The notes: a model not told the origin generated them from the letters alone. A stretch of DNA of 64,000 bases from Vibrio sp. ES.051 (GCF_002563795.1 NZ_PDJL01000004.1:992001-1056000); one strand, 5' to 3'. Positions 20,850 to 31,081 are shown, counted from the first letter of the stretch. A program made the numbers and translations.

Positions 20850-22589
20850 ATGGTTCAGACCATTCAATTGGCAAATCGTACTGAAGTCACAGTGAATGAT
20901 AACGATCTTCAAGTCGAAGTTGTTGATAATCAAATACACTTTTCCTTCGCTGGGCTACACAATAAAACCTTTACTGATCGCGAAACCCTGTTCGAAGTGC
21001 CACTTTTATACGAGCCGGAAGCCAACGTGATTGGCGATGGCTTTCAAATGTTAGCGCAAACGGCGGGGACGATAAGCCACCCGGTTGATATAGGCCGTTG
21101 TCCAGATAACAATCCGTCTTATCGTATTTATCCAAAAGATGCCCTTAAGCGTTACTACAATTATTTGGTGGTAGAGAGTTCGGCAGGTTACACCTTGTTT
21201 GGCTTTACTTCTTGTTACCGATTTGCTGGCTACTTTGACCTTGTGCTCCGTGATGGACATCGGATCTTGTCTGCCGCGATTGATGGTGAGTTTACTCAGG
21301 TAGCGGATTGGGATAACAATCAATTAGAGTCTATTGCGGTGCTCAATGGTCCATCTCTTTCTGAGCTGTTCCAAGAATACAGCGATATGATTACTCAGCA
21401 TCACCCAATACGAAAAGGCGTCACGCAAGTTGCGCCTGTGGGGTGGTGCTCTTGGTACGCTTATTACGCGGATGTTACTGAGCAGAATATTTTGCAAAAC
21501 GTTGATTGCATGAAAGATCAGTTAGAAGATCTGGAGTGGGTATTATTGGATGACGGCTATCAAGCGTTTATGGGCGATTGGTTAACCCCATCGGATAAAT
21601 TTTCTGGTGGCGTGAAAGAGCTCATTCAAAGTATCCGTGCAAAAGGCAAAAAGCCGGCAATTTGGATGGCCCCCTTTATCGCTCAACCGGAGTCTGACGT
21701 CTTCAAGCGCCACCCTGAATGGTTTGTTCGTCATAAAGATGGTCGTTTGTTGAAAGCCGAAGACGTAACTTATGGCGGTTGGCGTTGTACTCCTTGGTAT
21801 ATTCTTGATACCTCGAACCCTGAGGTGCAAGATCATCTGACGCATATTGTCTCTGTCATGCGCCAAGAGTGGGGTATTGAGTTGTTCAAACTGGATGCTA
21901 ACTATTGGGGAACATTAAAAGGTGTGCGCCATCAGTCTGGGATTACTGGCGTAGAAGCGTATCGTTTGGGCATGGAAGCGATTGCAAAAGGGGCGGGGGA
22001 CGCATGGCTTTTAGGTTGTAATGCGCCAATGTGGCCCTCTTTAGGGCTGGTGGATGCAATGCGGGTTTCAGATGATGTTGAACGATATAGTCGTCGTTTT
22101 GAACAAATTGCGAAAGAAACCTTTTATCGAAGCTGGCAGCATCGAAAACTCTGGCAAATCGATCCTGATTGCGCCACCTTCACCTCACTAGCGAATCAAG
22201 CTGCATCTAGACAAGAGTACGAGTTTCACCGTACGGTGCTTTTGGCAAGCGGTGGATTACTATTGTCCGGAGACCCACTCCCCGAAATGACTCCGTTTGC
22301 GAGAAAAACCTTGGTAAAACTCATCCTCCGTCAACAACGTAACCAAGAGTCTGCCAAGTTTACCGCGTTGAGTGTGAATCACGCATTTTTAAAATTGACA
22401 ACGAATAATGATCTGCACTGTTTATTTAATTACACCAGTGATGGGGCGATAGAATTCACGTTGACATCCGAACAGCCGACGGATTGGTATGATTATTGGA
22501 CCGGAGAGAAGCTAAATCAAGAGCCTTGCCAATTGTTGATGGTGAGTGTTGATGAAGGGTTAAGTGCCAAAGCGATAGTGACGGTGTAA
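20850..22589 (+). CDS. Glycoside hydrolase family 36 enzyme, probable alpha-galactosidase
   Basis: A 579-residue protein, shorter than classical GH36 alpha-galactosidases (about 700 residues). The barrel starts with PVGWCSWYAYYADVTE (residues 196-211). VLLDDGYQ and KPAIWMAPFIAQPESD follow. The likely nucleophile is Asp349 in FKLDANYWG and the acid/base is in RVSDDVE (408-409). There is no signal peptide, so the enzyme should act in the cytoplasm on imported alpha-galactosides. No sugar transporter or regulator is adjacent, so the substrate and inducer are unknown. Clear GH36 (melibiase clan D) membership, specificity inferred. Confidence 0.85.
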   Translation: MVQTIQLANRTEVTVNDNDLQVEVVDNQIHFSFAGLHNKTFTDRETLFEVPLLYEPEANVIGDGFQMLAQTAGTISHPVDIGRCPDNNPSYRIYPKDALKRYYNYLVVESSAGYTLFGFTSCYRFAGYFDLVLRDGHRILSAAIDGEFTQVADWDNNQLESIAVLNGPSLSELFQEYSDMITQHHPIRKGVTQVAPVGWCSWYAYYADVTEQNILQNVDCMKDQLEDLEWVLLDDGYQAFMGDWLTPSDKFSGGVKELIQSIRAKGKKPAIWMAPFIAQPESDVFKRHPEWFVRHKDGRLLKAEDVTYGGWRCTPWYILDTSNPEVQDHLTHIVSVMRQEWGIELFKLDANYWGTLKGVRHQSGITGVEAYRLGMEAIAKGAGDAWLLGCNAPMWPSLGLVDAMRVSDDVERYSRRFEQIAKETFYRSWQHRKLWQIDPDCATFTSLANQAASRQEYEFHRTVLLASGGLLLSGDPLPEMTPFARKTLVKLILRQQRNQESAKFTALSVNHAFLKLTTNNDLHCLFNYTSDGAIEFTLTSEQPTDWYDYWTGEKLNQEPCQLLMVSVDEGLSAKAIVTV

Positions 22590-22963
22590 CTAAGGGCGTA
22601 AGATTAGTACAAGACGAAGAGAAAGCCCCTGTAGGCTCTTTTGTTGTTGTGGGGCGGCCTAGTAGAATGCAAAGAGGCATTATTACTCTGACGATAATGT
22701 TGGAATAGCAGAATAGATGGTCGCCATTTAGGCCGCTTTGGTTGCCACCCTTATAAGGAATCTAGCGAGTAGCGTCCAATGCCTCTCAACCCAAAATAGT
22801 AATGGTTGTTATTGTGTTTCAAGTGGGATATTTAGCGCCGTGCGCCGAACTTTTCTTCGTGTCAAATTCTTTCAAATCAGGTAAAGTATCGGCCTTTGTG
22901 AGTAAACACGCCCTAATTTCCTGTATTAGGCAGCGTATCAAATTGACTTGAATAGGAAGAAAC
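22590..22963. other. Intergenic region before the pyrophosphatase gene
   Basis: No gene is seen in 374 bases. The first part has an imperfect AAGCC...GGCTCTTTT hairpin that may end the GH36 transcript. The last 100 bases must hold the promoter of the pyrophosphatase gene. Confidence 0.5.
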
Positions 22964-23869
22964 ATGATTCTAGTTGTAGGTCATAAGAACCCAGACAGCG
23001 ACAGTATTTGTAGTGCACTCGTTGCCACTGAACTTCTAAAATCGCGTGGCGAAGAGGCCATGCCAATTCGCCAAGGCGAAATTAACCGTGAAACACAGCA
23101 CATTCTAGAAGTTGCTGACGCAGACGTTCCTGAGCTTCGTACATCAGTTGCAGGTGAGACCGTTTGGCTGGTCGATTACTCAGATCTAGCACAAGCACCA
23201 GATGACATCGCAGAAGCGGAAATCGCGGGTATCGTTGACCATCACCGCCTAGGTGACGTGATGACAGTTAACCCAATGGAAGCATGGATTTGGCCTGTTG
23301 GTTGTACTAACACGGTTCTATTCAACATGTTCAAGATTGAAGGTCACGTGATCACTCCTCAAATCGCTAAGCTAATGATGTCAGCTATCCTTTCTGATAC
23401 GGTGGGCTTCGCCTCTCCAACTTGTACTCAAAAAGATAAAGATGCAGTAGCAGAGCTAGCGGAAATCGCAGACGTTGCTGACGTCGACGCCTTTACAAAA
23501 GATCTTCTAATTGCGAAGACTAATATTGAAGGCTTATCTGCTGCTGAGCTAGTAGAAAAAGACTTAAAAGGTTACCCATTTAATGGTCGTGACGTGGTGG
23601 TTGGTCAGGTTGAACTTGCAACGCTAGAGCAGGTTGACGGCATGATTGAAGCACTAGAAGCAGATTTAGAAGCGCGTTGTGCAAAAGACAACCTAGCGTT
23701 TGCCGCTGTTATGCTAACTGACATCACGACTGCTCAAACTCGTCTTCTATACAAAGGTGAGTGGGCAGAGAAGCTTGTTAAGCACGAAAAAGATGGCGTG
23801 CTGATGATGGAAAATACACTAAGCCGTAAGAAACAAGGCTGGCCTTGGCTTCAAACGGAGCTAGTGTAA
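22964..23869 (+). CDS. ppaC: Manganese-dependent inorganic pyrophosphatase (family II)
   Basis: A 301-residue DHH-family enzyme hydrolysing pyrophosphate to two phosphates. Metal-binding motifs are GHKNPDSDSICSA at residues 7-19, WLVDYSD, and the DHH signature IVDHHRLGD; SDTVGFASPT follows. The C-terminal substrate motif SRKKQ is intact in LSRKKQGWPWL. Family II enzymes are typical of Firmicutes but are well known in vibrios. GGAAGAAAC precedes the ATG. It appears to be transcribed alone. Confidence 0.95.
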   Translation: MILVVGHKNPDSDSICSALVATELLKSRGEEAMPIRQGEINRETQHILEVADADVPELRTSVAGETVWLVDYSDLAQAPDDIAEAEIAGIVDHHRLGDVMTVNPMEAWIWPVGCTNTVLFNMFKIEGHVITPQIAKLMMSAILSDTVGFASPTCTQKDKDAVAELAEIADVADVDAFTKDLLIAKTNIEGLSAAELVEKDLKGYPFNGRDVVVGQVELATLEQVDGMIEALEADLEARCAKDNLAFAAVMLTDITTAQTRLLYKGEWAEKLVKHEKDGVLMMENTLSRKKQGWPWLQTELV

Positions 23870-23894
23870 ACACATAATTACGAGCATATACTTT

Positions 23895-23921
23895 AAATGC
23901 CCACCCAAGAGGTGGGCATTT
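23895..23921 (+). terminator. Terminator after ppaC
   Basis: An 11-bp stem AAATGCCCACC / GGTGGGCATTT, loop CAAGA, followed by TTTCTAGG. Confidence 0.9.
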
Positions 23922-23943
23922 TTCTAGGAAAGTGGAGACGAAC

Positions 23944-24333
23944 ATGTCTGAACAACTAACCCAAAAGCAGATGGATACCATCAATCGCTACAATGAAGAG
24001 CAGCGATTGAAATACTGTGTAAAAGAGATCGTAGTCAATCGCAAGGTGTGGATTCTGAAAGATGAACATGGTTGTGTGATGTTGAATACAGAAGACGACG
24101 ATTGTGTACCTGTGTGGCCAAATGAAGAGTTTGCTCAGCAATGGGCGAATGGTGAGTGGGAAAATTGTGAACCAGAAGCGATCTCGCTCAACAAATGGCA
24201 CAATCGTTGGACATCAGGATTGGAAGACGACGAGCTATCCGTAGTGGTATTTCCAAACCAGAATGAAGAAGGTGTGGTGCTGTTTCCGGACGAGTTTGAC
24301 TTTGAACTGCGTCAACAGGCAAACCGCCGCTAA
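23944..24333 (+). CDS. DUF2750 domain protein
   Basis: A 129-residue acidic cytoplasmic protein. It matches the DUF2750 family through RLKYCVKEIVVNRKVWILKD, VPVWPNEEFAQQWANGEW and a conserved C-terminal VVVFPNQNEEGVVLFPDEF. Function is unknown. I take the ATG at 23944, with AAAGTGGAG upstream, over a GTG 12 bases earlier that overlaps the ribosome binding site. It lies between two terminators, so it is probably monocistronic. Confidence 0.82.
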   Translation: MSEQLTQKQMDTINRYNEEQRLKYCVKEIVVNRKVWILKDEHGCVMLNTEDDDCVPVWPNEEFAQQWANGEWENCEPEAISLNKWHNRWTSGLEDDELSVVVFPNQNEEGVVLFPDEFDFELRQQANRR

Positions 24334-24398
24334 TATCAAATCGACGCTTATTAAGCCCATTGCCTTATACTTGGTCAGTTGAGGGGTTCAAGAACTAA

Positions 24399-24427
24399 AA
24401 AAGCCTGCTTTCATCAAGCAGGCTTTT
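24399..24427. terminator. Bidirectional terminator between DUF2750 gene and sapF
   Basis: A 12-bp stem AAAAGCCTGCTT / AAGCAGGCTTTT with loop TCATC. T runs occur on both strands; the flanking genes are convergent. Confidence 0.92.
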
Positions 24428-24446
24428 GTTTTCTAAGTCGTTGAAT

Positions 24447-25229
24447 TTAACGGTTGGGCGCTTTATGGAAGTGACTCTCTACCAATCGTTGCGTAATCGG
24501 ATGTTCAGGGGTGGTGAGCACTTGATTGGTTTCACCGAACTCAACTACTTTACCTTCATGCATCACGATGACTTTGTCGGTGATGTGTTTTACGATACCA
24601 ATATGTTGTGATACGTACACAAACGACAATCCCATCTCTTCTTGCAGCTCTAGGAACAGGTTAATGATCTGTGAGCGCATTGCCATGTCCAAACCGTTTA
24701 ACGCTTCATCTGCAACAATAATGGATGGTTGAAGGATCAATGCGCGAGCCAAACAGACTCGCTGCTTTTGACCTGCAGCGAGCATCTGCGGATAGAAGTA
24801 TGCGTGTTCTGGTAGCAGTCCGACGCGGAGTAACGTGTTTTTTACCCGCTGCATACGCGCATCAGGCGGCATATTCGTATTCCGTTTTAACGGCCCTTCC
24901 AAAATGCGACCAATTTGGAGTCGTGGGTTCAGAGAGGTGTTCGGATCTTGGAAAATCATGCGAATCAGCTTACAGCGCGTGGCGTAGTCTTTGTGCTCTA
25001 ACCGCTCGCCGTTAACTCTGATTTCGCCGGAAGTTGGTTCAACGACTCCGGCAAGCATACGAGCAAGCGTTGACTTTCCCGACCCGTTCTGCCCAATAAA
25101 GCCAATGGTTTGCCCTGGCTCTAGGGTGAAGCTCACGGGTTTTACTGCTTCATAAACTTGACGTCTAAATAGCCGAGAACGCGTGACAAACTGTTTCGAT
25201 AAGTTATCGACTTCAAGTAACGCGCTCAT
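24447..25229 (-). CDS. sapF: Peptide/polyamine ABC transporter ATPase SapF
   Basis: A 260-residue ABC ATPase. Walker A is [12 protein letters not shown], Walker B is [13 protein letters not shown], and the switch histidine is in [10 protein letters not shown]. The signature segment reads LAAGQKQRV rather than LSGGQ, as in E. coli SapF. With SapD it energises the SapBC permease. SapABCDF has been linked to antimicrobial peptide resistance, and to putrescine export in E. coli. It is the last gene of the operon; its start overlaps sapD by 4 bases. Confidence 0.94.
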   Translation of the reverse strand: MSALLEVDNLSKQFVTRSRLFRRQVYEAVKPVSFTLEPGQTIGFIGQNGSGKSTLARMLAGVVEPTSGEIRVNGERLEHKDYATRCKLIRMIFQDPNTSLNPRLQIGRILEGPLKRNTNMPPDARMQRVKNTLLRVGLLPEHAYFYPQMLAAGQKQRVCLARALILQPSIIVADEALNGLDMAMRSQIINLFLELQEEMGLSFVYVSQHIGIVKHITDKVIVMHEGKVVEFGETNQVLTTPEHPITQRLVESHFHKAPNR

Positions 25230-26221
25230 GACTTCTTCTCCGTGTTCAATGGAAAGTGGCAGTTAAACTTATGATTTTTTATACGTCTAGTGTGTGGAAT
25301 TTCAACACATTGTTTTTGAGCATAGGGGCAACGCGGACCTAATCGACAGCCAATCGGTAAATGCTGCAACGGAGGAATTGATCCCGGCAGGGATTGCAAC
25401 TTCTGCTTATGTGGCACCCAATCATTAAAATCTGGCATTGCTTTAAGTAAAGCATCGGTATAAGGGTGTTTCGGTGCGGCTATAATTTTACTGGTATCAG
25501 CAGATTCCACCGACTGACCACAGTACATCACTGTAATCCGGCCTGCCCACTGTGTAATGGTGGCTAAGTCGTGGCCGATAAGCAAAATTGTGGTGTTGTT
25601 GAGCTGGTTCATGCGGCTCAACAAACGCAGAATTTGTGATTGGGTAATAGGGTCGAGGTCATTGGTCGGTTCATCGGCGATCAGCAATTTAGGCTTGGTC
25701 GCAATGGCCATCGCAATCATGACTTTTTGACACTCTCCATCTGTCAATTCGTACGGGTAGCTGCGCATCAAGCGTTTGTGATCTTTGATGCCAACTTTAT
25801 GAAGGAGCGCTATGGCCTGTTTTTTACGCCACTTAATTCGTTCCCACCATTTCCCGTTAAAGGAGCGAGATGGAATGGACTCGATCAATTGTCGTCCAAC
25901 CTCTTCAGAAGGGTCTAAGCAGGTCGACGGTTCCTGGAAAATCATGGCGATATCACGGGCAATGACACGTCGTCGTTCCTTGGGGGTGAGCTGCAATAAG
26001 TCGATGTTACCCAAACGCATTCTGTCTGCGGTGATTCGCCAGTTGTCTTTACTCACCCCGACAATGGCTTTCGCAACCAAGCTTTTCCCTGAGCCAGACT
26101 CACCGACAAGGCCACGAATTTCGCCTTCATTTAAGGTCAGGCTCATTCGGTCAACGGCTTTTACCATTCCTTGAGGGGTTTCAATCTCAATGGTCAAATG
26201 TCGAATATCTAATAACGGCAT
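25226..26221 (-). CDS. sapD: Peptide/polyamine ABC transporter ATPase SapD
   Basis: A 331-residue ABC ATPase of the oligopeptide type. Walker A is [11 protein letters not shown], Walker B is [13 protein letters not shown], and the degenerate signature [11 protein letters not shown] is the SapD form. The C-terminal oligopeptide-type extension has four cysteines ([16 protein letters not shown] and NCHFP-like FNCHFP). E. coli SapD is also known to support Trk potassium uptake. Starts and stops overlap with sapC (1 base) and sapF (4 bases). Confidence 0.95.
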   Translation of the reverse strand: MPLLDIRHLTIEIETPQGMVKAVDRMSLTLNEGEIRGLVGESGSGKSLVAKAIVGVSKDNWRITADRMRLGNIDLLQLTPKERRRVIARDIAMIFQEPSTCLDPSEEVGRQLIESIPSRSFNGKWWERIKWRKKQAIALLHKVGIKDHKRLMRSYPYELTDGECQKVMIAMAIATKPKLLIADEPTNDLDPITQSQILRLLSRMNQLNNTTILLIGHDLATITQWAGRITVMYCGQSVESADTSKIIAAPKHPYTDALLKAMPDFNDWVPHKQKLQSLPGSIPPLQHLPIGCRLGPRCPYAQKQCVEIPHTRRIKNHKFNCHFPLNTEKKS

Positions 26222-27108
26222 TATTCGATCCCCGCATTCAGTGCTTGGCGTACACCTTCACCGACTAAGTTTAGGGTAATAACCGTAAACATAATGGTTA
26301 GGCCGGGTAGAGTAACCGTCCAAGGTGCAATATAAATGAGCTCTACAGAGTCACCCAATATCGCCCCCCACTCGGTACTTGGAGCTTGCGCGCCTAAACC
26401 CAGAAAACCAAGGGCCGTAATATCTAAAATAGCTGCCGAAAGTGCCAGCGTGACTTCAGCGGCAACGACGGTCAAAATATTCGGTAGAATCGAGCTTCTG
26501 AGCAGGTAGAAATTATCGGCACCATCAAGACGAGCGGCCATAATGTAGTCTTTTTCAACCTCGGTGTGTACAGCAATGTAGACCGAGCGAATAAAACGCG
26601 GAATCAATGCCAGACAGATCGCGAGCAAAATATTAAATTCACCAAATCCAAGAAACGCCACGAATATGATGGCTAACAAAAGCGATGGAATTGACATAAC
26701 GGTATCAAGGAGGTGATTTAAAGTACTCGAAAGTAGGCCTTTCGTCATACCTGCCAGAACCCCAATGAAGCAACCGATCACGGCAGCGATTGCGGTGATG
26801 GCTACCGCAGCGCCGAACGTTAGCTGAGACCCTATAATTAAGCGTGAAAGAATATCACGACCTAGATCATCAGTCCCTAGAAAGTATTCGACCGTACCAG
26901 TAGGAGCCCAAGATGGAGGAACAAGCAATTCGCCTGATTGTGCTTGTGCGTCAAAGGGGGCAAGCAGTGGGCCAAGAATGGTGATCAATACGATGAAAGC
27001 AAGGCACCACAGGCCGAACATGGCTAATCCGTTTGCACGGTAGCTTCGCCAGAATCGCTCAAATTGAGTAGGAATGCTTTCTTCCTGATAAACGTTATTT
27101 GTTAGCAT
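26221..27108 (-). CDS. sapC: ABC transporter permease SapC
   Basis: A 295-residue inner-membrane permease of the DppC/OppC type. A cytoplasmic N terminus precedes a first helix at about 33-55, an extended periplasmic loop with [14 protein letters not shown], and five more helices. The EAA coupling loop is in [21 protein letters not shown]. It pairs with SapB. The 3' end abuts sapD and the 5' end overlaps sapB by 14 bases. Confidence 0.94.
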   Translation of the reverse strand: MLTNNVYQEESIPTQFERFWRSYRANGLAMFGLWCLAFIVLITILGPLLAPFDAQAQSGELLVPPSWAPTGTVEYFLGTDDLGRDILSRLIIGSQLTFGAAVAITAIAAVIGCFIGVLAGMTKGLLSSTLNHLLDTVMSIPSLLLAIIFVAFLGFGEFNILLAICLALIPRFIRSVYIAVHTEVEKDYIMAARLDGADNFYLLRSSILPNILTVVAAEVTLALSAAILDITALGFLGLGAQAPSTEWGAILGDSVELIYIAPWTVTLPGLTIMFTVITLNLVGEGVRQALNAGIE

Positions 27109-28057
27109 ACCATTCCTTTCTCACTAGAGGGTTTATCATCGCGCCAATGAGATCCGATAGAATATTCGCGGTTAGCACCAGCGTTGCGAGTACCATCACT
27201 CCGGCCTGTATGGAGGCATAATCTTGGTTTGCTAATGCATCCAACAACCAACGACCAATGCCTGGCCAGTTAAAGATTGATTCAGTAATGGTCGCTAAGG
27301 TGATCATGCTGGATAGCTGTATTCCGACTTTTGGAATGATTGGCGGAATCGCATTGCGTAACACGTGTTGAGACACAATCTCTCGTTGAGAGAGACCTTT
27401 AATTTTTGCTGCGCGAATGTAGTTTTGGCTCATTACATCCGCAACGGAGGAACGCATTAGACTCACCACTTGTGTGGTAGGCGCAAGTGCCAACACTAAA
27501 CATGGTAACACCATATGTTCAATCACACTTTGCAACGCATGCGCACGATATTCACCTTTTGCCATAAAGGCATCGATAATTGCAAAACCTGTCACGTGAT
27601 CAATTTGGTACAGTAAGTCATATCGTCCAGAGACAGGAAAAACTTGATACTCCAGTGAAAAGACCATGATCAGCAAGAGGGCGACCCAAAAGATTGGCGC
27701 GGAATACCCAAACATGGATATAAACGAGATGCTGGTATCGAGCCATTTACCTTGCTTCATCCCTGCAATGGTTCCTAGTGGAATACCAATCAAAAGTGCC
27801 ACCAAAAAGGCGAAAAAGCACAGCTCTAATGTCGCCGGGAAAACCATGGCTAACTCGTCGTAGATCGCGTTGCCATTTTTACTTAAGCCAAAATCAAGTT
27901 GCGAAAGGTTGATCAAATAACTTTGCCAACCTGACCAAAAGTCCACCTTTGCCCAATGCGACAATGGGTCAAGACGCAGCAGAGAAAAACCCACTAAGGT
28001 GAGGATCATCAAAGTGATGATAAAGAGGTTAAAACGTCGAACGGTATACCAAAACAT
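27095..28057 (-). CDS. sapB: ABC transporter permease SapB
   Basis: A 320-residue inner-membrane permease of the DppB/OppB type. It has a first helix at about 10-28, then the six-helix core with the coupling loop in YIRAAKIKGLSQREIVSQHVLRN and a C-terminal helix. Length matches E. coli SapB. Its first base coincides with the last base of sapA, so translation is probably coupled. Confidence 0.94.
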   Translation of the reverse strand: MFWYTVRRFNLFIITLMILTLVGFSLLRLDPLSHWAKVDFWSGWQSYLINLSQLDFGLSKNGNAIYDELAMVFPATLELCFFAFLVALLIGIPLGTIAGMKQGKWLDTSISFISMFGYSAPIFWVALLLIMVFSLEYQVFPVSGRYDLLYQIDHVTGFAIIDAFMAKGEYRAHALQSVIEHMVLPCLVLALAPTTQVVSLMRSSVADVMSQNYIRAAKIKGLSQREIVSQHVLRNAIPPIIPKVGIQLSSMITLATITESIFNWPGIGRWLLDALANQDYASIQAGVMVLATLVLTANILSDLIGAMINPLVRKEWYANK

Positions 28058-29676
28058 CAGTGGATTCTCTCAACTCTATCAAAAGGTTGGGCATTGAAAG
28101 GGCTTGATTTGAAGCCTGTCAGTGACTTGTCATGAACACGGAATTGCACACCATGTGCCAATGGGATCACCGGAAACTCCTGATTCAAAATATTTTGCGC
28201 TTGGCGATACAGATTCAAACGATAGCGTGGTTCCTGCGTTTCTAGCGCCAAATCGAGCAAGAAATCAAAATCATCGTTACACCACATGGAGACGTTCAGA
28301 CCGACTTTGTTTGACTCACACGACAATAACGGACGGAAAAAGTTGTCAGGATCACCAGTATCGCCAATCCAACCCGTCAACAGTAAATCAATATCGTTGA
28401 TGTTCTCTAAGTCGACACGTTCAAACCGGTCGTCATTTAAGAGTGTTAGCTCAACTCCGATATCAGCAAAGTTCGCTTGGATAAGCTCAGCGGTTTTACG
28501 TGGACTTGGGTTGAAAGCTCGAGGCTCTAATGGCACCCACATTGTGATTTCGAGCCCATCTTCATAGCCAGCATCGCGAAGTAGCGCTAATGCGTAGTTG
28601 CGATCGTAGCGAATTTTGACGCTGTCCTTTTGATATGCCCAAGAATTAGGTGGAAGCAGGGTATAAGCTTGAGAGCCCGTTCCGTAGTAAACGGAATCCA
28701 AAATATTCTGACGATTAATCGCTAAATTGAGAGCTTGTCGGACGCGAGCATCGTTGAGGGCAGATGTTTCGGTATTAATCGCAATGAACGACACATTATT
28801 AGCTGGTGTAGCCGTGAGTTTCAGATTCTCCTTTTCCTTAATCACCGGAATTTGGCTAGAAATAGGAGAAGAGAGCACATCACATTCATTTCTCAGTAGC
28901 TTGGCTAGCGTACCTGTTCCTCGGTGCGAGATATCAAATACCACTTGCTCCATGTTCGCGGGAGAGTTCCAGTATTTCGGGTGTCGCTCCAAGCGAATTA
29001 AGTCATTCAACTGATATTCTTTTAATTGAAATGGCCCTGTACCGATAGGGAATTGATCGATCCGTTCTTTATGGTCTTTGGCTGCCAGTTGCTGCCCGTA
29101 CTCCGCGGATAGGATCACCGCATGGCTAGTGGCAATATTGGCTAAGAAAGAAAAGTTAGGCTGAGATAATTTGAATGCTACGGTGTGCTCATCGATGGCG
29201 ATAACGTCTTTTAGCAGGCTTTGAAAGTCTAAACCGGCAAACCATGGATAAAAACCACCGCCTACTTGATGAAAAGGATGGTCTACATCAATGATTCGTT
29301 TAAAGCTAAATACCACATCTTTTGAGTTCAGTGCTCGAGAAGGCGTAAACCACGGTGTCGTTTGGAATTGAACACCCTGTTTAAGGGTAAACGTATACTC
29401 AGTCCCAGCTTGGTTCACAGACCAGTTTTCTACAATATTCGCCACAGGTTGATGTGATTTTGGATCGAGGGTAAGCAGGGTATCATACAGCTGCGGACTC
29501 AGCGCTTCTGCGGTAATACCGCTGTCAATAAGCTGGGGGTTGAACGTGGTTGGTTTACCTTGCCCACAAAACACAAAGCCAGCCTTGCGAATCTCATTGT
29601 GGTCGATTTTATCACCACAAGCCGTTAGTAAGCTAACCCCGATAAGGCTCAGCGATAATCTTATAAAAGCATTCAT
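28057..29676 (-). CDS. sapA: Periplasmic solute-binding lipoprotein SapA
   Basis: A 539-residue family 5 solute-binding protein. The N terminus has a lipoprotein signal, with cysteine 20 in SLLTACGDK as the probable lipidated residue. The body shows family 5 traits: FNPQLIDSGITAEALSPQLY, YTFTLKQGVQF, GTGPFQLKEY and LLTGWIGDTGDPDNFF. Most enterobacterial SapA proteins are soluble periplasmic, so lipid anchoring is notable. It heads the sapABCDF operon; pspF lies upstream on the same strand. Confidence 0.94.
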   Translation of the reverse strand: MNAFIRLSLSLIGVSLLTACGDKIDHNEIRKAGFVFCGQGKPTTFNPQLIDSGITAEALSPQLYDTLLTLDPKSHQPVANIVENWSVNQAGTEYTFTLKQGVQFQTTPWFTPSRALNSKDVVFSFKRIIDVDHPFHQVGGGFYPWFAGLDFQSLLKDVIAIDEHTVAFKLSQPNFSFLANIATSHAVILSAEYGQQLAAKDHKERIDQFPIGTGPFQLKEYQLNDLIRLERHPKYWNSPANMEQVVFDISHRGTGTLAKLLRNECDVLSSPISSQIPVIKEKENLKLTATPANNVSFIAINTETSALNDARVRQALNLAINRQNILDSVYYGTGSQAYTLLPPNSWAYQKDSVKIRYDRNYALALLRDAGYEDGLEITMWVPLEPRAFNPSPRKTAELIQANFADIGVELTLLNDDRFERVDLENINDIDLLLTGWIGDTGDPDNFFRPLLSCESNKVGLNVSMWCNDDFDFLLDLALETQEPRYRLNLYRQAQNILNQEFPVIPLAHGVQFRVHDKSLTGFKSSPFNAQPFDRVERIH

Positions 29677-29913
29677 AATATGAGCTGTTCATTGGATCTT
29701 GCTTGTTTCATCTGATTTTACTCACCTAGAACTCACAAGCGAAAATGATCTCGTTAATTTAACACCTTTGTGAACTCGCTCCAAACACAAAATCTTTTGC
29801 TTGCAGGGTGTTAGATCAAAGTACCGCATAATTACCACTGCAGCTCTAGGTTCGCGTTCGTGTACTGTCACGTGAGGATAGACGAGTACTATTGCTTAGT
29901 TCACTTTATTTCA

Positions 29914-30921
29914 TCAACTTTGTCCGACGAGCCCGTACTTTCTCACCATCCCTCGCAGTTGGTGATAGCTCAACCCCAATAATTCCGCCGCTTGACGCTG
30001 ATTGAATTTGGCCTCTTCTAATGCTTGATTGAGCAGATTAATGTCTTGTTCTTGTTGCCATTGTTTATAATCCAATGGGAAATGAAGAGTGTTATTGGTT
30101 ACTGCATCTTTTTGAGGAGTATCTTGGTTAGGTGCGTGCCCCAGCGCATTGCTCCATGCTGTTTCAAACGGGTTGAAAACGAGCTTATTAATTGGGGCTG
30201 CATTAAGACCATGCCGATAGACGGCACGTTCAATCACGTTTTTTAGTTCACGGATGTTTCCCGGCCATGAATACTCCAGAAGCGATTGCTGTGCATTTGC
30301 GGTAAAACCGACAAAATACGCAAGTTGAAGCTCGCGACACATCTTCATCGCATAATGTTCAGCTAGTGACAGAATATCCTCTTTACGTTCACGAAGCGGC
30401 GGTAATATGATCACATCAAACGCTAACCTGTCGAGCAAGTCAGCCCGAAACTCGCCTTGTTCAGCCAGTAGAGGTAAGTCTGTGTTTGTTGCACAGACTA
30501 GGCGCACATCCGCATTTAAAGCGGTATGACCCCCGACACGTTCATATTCACCGTATTCAATGACGCGTAGTAGTTTTTCTTGAACTAAAAGTGGTGCTGT
30601 GGCCAGTTCATCAAGAAATAAAGTGCCTCCTTCTGCACGTTCAAAGCGGCCTTTATGCTTGCCTTTTGAGCCGGTGAAGGAGCCAGACTCATGACCGAAT
30701 AACTCAGAATCAATCAGTCCCTCACTTAGTGTCGCACAGTTTAACGATAGGAGTGGTTTATCCCAGCGTTTTGATAAGTAGTGCAAACGCTGGGCGATGA
30801 GTTCTTTACCTGTGCCTCGCTCACCCATAATGAGGACGGGGCGTTCAATAGGCGCAAGTTGTGATACTTTATCGAGTACAGCGAGAAAAACGGGTGACTC
30901 ACCAATCAGGTTTTGCTTCAT
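29914..30921 (-). CDS. pspF: Sigma-54 activator of the phage shock operon, PspF
   Basis: A 335-residue enhancer-binding protein without receiver domain. The AAA+ domain has Walker A MGERGTGKE (33-40), Walker B TLFLDELA (about 100-107) and the arginine-finger stretch FRADLLDRLAFDV; a C-terminal Fis-type helix-turn-helix includes FNQRQAAELLGLSYHQLRGM. The sigma-54-contacting loop reads GSFTGS (80-85) instead of GAFTGA. PspA normally binds and inhibits PspF. I choose the ATG at 30921, preceded by AAGAAGGACTTT, over one ten codons earlier. It is divergent from pspABC. Confidence 0.95.
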   Translation of the reverse strand: MKQNLIGESPVFLAVLDKVSQLAPIERPVLIMGERGTGKELIAQRLHYLSKRWDKPLLSLNCATLSEGLIDSELFGHESGSFTGSKGKHKGRFERAEGGTLFLDELATAPLLVQEKLLRVIEYGEYERVGGHTALNADVRLVCATNTDLPLLAEQGEFRADLLDRLAFDVIILPPLRERKEDILSLAEHYAMKMCRELQLAYFVGFTANAQQSLLEYSWPGNIRELKNVIERAVYRHGLNAAPINKLVFNPFETAWSNALGHAPNQDTPQKDAVTNNTLHFPLDYKQWQQEQDINLLNQALEEAKFNQRQAAELLGLSYHQLRGMVRKYGLVGQS

Positions 30922-31064
30922 AAAGTCCTTCTTATTTTTCTGCGTGGGCATTAATTCGTATGGTATTGGTCAATTTCACCAACAGTTGGTTAAAAATATC
31001 ATAGCACAATGCTGTATAACGACAATGATGCGCATAATGTCATGATTATTAATGGAAATAAGTT

Positions 31065-31081
31065 TTGGCATGCTACTTGTA
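31065..31081 (+). promoter_or_regulatory. Sigma-54 promoter of pspABC
   Basis: TTGGCATGCTACTTGTA matches the -24/-12 consensus TTGGCAC-N5-TTGCA with T for C at the end of the -24 box and GT for GC at -12. It lies 70 bases before pspA, the expected place for a PspF-driven promoter. Confidence 0.75.

Noticed and set aside
22616..22640. Imperfect hairpin after the GH36 gene as a terminator
   Set aside because: Only a short stem with mismatches is possible, so I do not list it as a terminator.
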